A stretch of 34,319 nucleotides of DNA from Planctomycetota bacterium. GTDB lineage: Bacteria > Planctomycetota > Planctomycetia > Pirellulales > Pirellulaceae. The position numbers and the translations under genes were made by a program. The stretch is taken from the NCBI GenBank assembly GCA_026692905.1, contig JAPLNL010000055.1, positions 1 to 34,319 on the forward strand. Reading direction: 5' to 3'. Positions within the stretch are counted from its first letter, which is position 1. Every line of letters begins with the position of its first letter. This document shows, piece by piece, positions 33,845-34,319 of this stretch. The notes beneath the pieces are model-generated. The model saw only the letters and a list, made by a program, of their open reading frames with translations, was not told where the DNA came from and ran no database searches.

Positions 33845-34319
33845 TGTGGACGGTTCCTGGGTTTAGGTCGTTGGTTCAAAATACCCCGCAAGGAAAAGCT
33901 CCTGGCGGGAACTTATAAACTGCTGCCATATTGTGGGCGGCAATCGCTCGCCATCTCACCTTTGGCAACAGACCAACTTTAAGTGTCATGGAAGACTTTG
34001 ATTGGATTTCCTTGCTGGTCGTGTCGTATCCGTTCAGCGCCAGCAAAGTGCAAGGACTTCCCTGAGCAGCACATTGCTTTCAGTTAATGACTGGAGTTTT
34101 CATTTTCTTTTTGGTTGTAAATGCTACGATGGTCAGGAATGGGCCGATGCTTATGACCAACTTGTGAAAGAGAAAGTCTTTCTTAGGAGTTCAAATCTTG
34201 CGGACATTCTGCAAAATTAGCTCCCCCTGAATTTCGGTCCATCCGGGAATGGAGTGGGTTTGGTAAAATCTCCGATTACGGAGACAGCGAATTGCAAGAC
34301 AAAGAACTATATCAGCACA
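33845..34319. other. Right edge: non-coding, with possible gene remnant
   Basis: No confident gene is seen. A plus-strand frame ending at 34220 (TTG at 34002) has coding-like composition near its end (GQEWADAYDQLVKEKVFLRS) but no ribosome-binding site. A short frame from 33988 (MEDFDWISLLVVSYPF) is also protein-like. Together they suggest a decayed gene. A small hairpin, TCTCCG-ATTA-CGGAGA, lies near 34270-34285. Confidence 0.35.

Overview
This window reads as a Planctomycetes chromosome of the Rhodopirellula/Pirellula type. Three things suggest this: a MoxR / DUF58 / BatA-like / VWA / very large DUF4175-like operon, small 'NPYA' membrane proteins with large planctomycete-type serine recombinases, and many dispersed hairpin and tandem repeats between genes. 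The species cannot be named from sequence alone.

Layout. Positions 1-3600 are a mobile and damaged zone. A minus-strand gene runs off the left edge, preceded by a Cys-rich gene remnant. Next comes a 707-residue serine recombinase translationally coupled to a small upstream frame, then a decayed DDE transposase. Positions 3832-4636 hold a zeta-type P-loop kinase overlapping a 70-residue gene, a possible toxin-antitoxin pair. Positions 5151-8600 hold a multi-pass membrane protein, a DoxX protein, an NPYA-type membrane protein and decayed coding sequence. Positions 8756-9521 hold an HNH nuclease overlapping a 90-residue partner. Positions 9626-12172 hold a secreted FGE/SUMF1-fold protein and two divergently transcribed, related secreted proteins. 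Positions 12180-12900 are a repeat-rich region around a membrane-gene fragment, followed by tRNA-Arg(ACG), a secreted Gly/Pro/Asn-rich protein and a beta-propeller protein fused to a six-helix membrane domain.

Positions 16744-29448 are one tightly packed plus-strand operon: MoxR AAA+ ATPase, DUF58 protein, BatA-like protein (split by a +1 frameshift beside an 18-bp repeat), VWA membrane protein and a 2025-residue coiled-coil membrane protein. Most junctions are ATGA or TGATG overlaps. From family knowledge, this set is a MoxR-driven, VWA-based envelope or stress system related to the Bat operon. It is preceded by a 36-bp tandem array and followed by a 14-bp tandem array and a terminator-like hairpin.

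Positions 29900-33844 are an integrated element at tRNA-Pro(TGG). Its serine recombinase reads into the tRNA gene and is coupled to a beta-grasp plus Xis-like protein. Farther right are a split, truncated serine recombinase in two consecutive genes and an acidic protein of unknown function. The right end of the element is not identifiable here.
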